Source of the DNA: Onchocerca lupi
Lineage: Eukaryota; Nematoda; Chromadorea; Rhabditida; Onchocercidae
Direction: 5' to 3'
DNA: 64,000 bases
Assembly (NCBI GenBank): GCA_028564675.1
Contig: JAOVVO010000325.1
Span: forward strand, 21,766-85,765
Shown piece after piece: positions 63,806 through 64,000 of the stretch (positions within the stretch are counted from its first letter, which is position 1; each line of letters opens with the position of its first letter). Below the pieces are notes generated by a model. That model worked only from the letters and a program-made list of their open reading frames with translations. It ran no database searches and had not been told where the DNA came from. The position numbers were made by a program, and so were the translations under genes.

Positions 63806-64000
63806 GGCACTGGTAACATAACAAAGTAAATAATACGTAATTCGTATATGGTGCAACAATATGATGGATATGTATGATCAACGATGAATTTTTAATTTAT
63901 AAACAAATCGACCTTTCTGCACAATAAAGGCGGAAAATGTGTCAACATTATTTGCAGGAAGTAATAGTAATTTTCGTTTGTTAGAATTTAAATATGCCAT

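Noticed and set aside
1..64000. tRNA, rRNA, CRISPR array, bacterial promoters or ribosome-binding sites
   Set aside because: I looked for clover-leaf box motifs, regularly spaced repeats and operon structure and saw none. The gene style is eukaryotic throughout. A covariance-model scan would be needed to exclude small RNAs.

Overview
The window is strongly AT-rich eukaryotic DNA. Small exons are separated by introns of about 50 to 1700 bp, with TTTTCAG/TTTTTAG-type acceptors, long A and T runs and (AT)n tracts. A cuticle collagen, acceptor sites sitting 1 to 25 nt upstream of start codons (the pattern expected for spliced-leader trans-splicing) and gene models of this style point to a nematode. 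The base composition and intron style suit a spirurid/filarial-type worm; this is an inference and no species can be named. All gene models below were spliced by hand from reading frame, intron phase and splice consensus; none has transcript support.

Layout from left to right. (1) 453-4325, +: 3' part of a Cys-rich conserved-looking protein I do not recognise. (2) 4326-14830: more than 10 kb without a gene, holding microsatellites and a GT-rich minisatellite block (12604-13290). (3) 15073-25311, +: a complete 21-exon LDL-receptor family protein (signal peptide, eight LDLa repeats, EGF, EGF-Ca, YWTD propeller, EGF, transmembrane helix, NPxY tail). An in-frame candidate alternative last exon (17471-17602) would make a soluble form. 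(4) 27035-29790, -: an 8-exon, Lys-rich protein of 330 aa, unrecognised, convergent with the receptor gene; weak exon-like pieces of a small membrane protein lie divergently upstream. (5) About 32861-33751: a foldback (inverted-repeat) element with a GC-richer core. (6) 34218-34581, -: a small conserved-looking gene whose frame is interrupted by one TGA. (7) 36618-39383, -: CHMP7, an ESCRT-III subunit, 7 exons, 468 aa. (8) 41713-42758, +: a 127-aa protein, unrecognised. (9) 44775-47141, +: cuticle collagen, 342 aa. (10) 47527-52589, -: a secreted protein of 229 aa built of five one-exon Cys modules. (11) 56053-60375, -: a CREB3/OASIS-type bZIP factor of 315 aa with no transmembrane segment in the model. 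(12) 60385-64000: upstream AT-rich DNA with hairpins and a 41-bp tandem repeat.

The genes do not form a pathway. They read as ordinary single eukaryotic genes: receptor endocytosis, ESCRT membrane remodelling, cuticle, secreted matrix and a transcription factor. I saw no tRNA or rRNA gene, CRISPR array or bacterial-type operon. The most interesting observations are the possible soluble receptor isoform, the foldback element, the apparently TM-less CREB3-type factor, the phase-1 modular secreted protein and the TGA-interrupted small gene.
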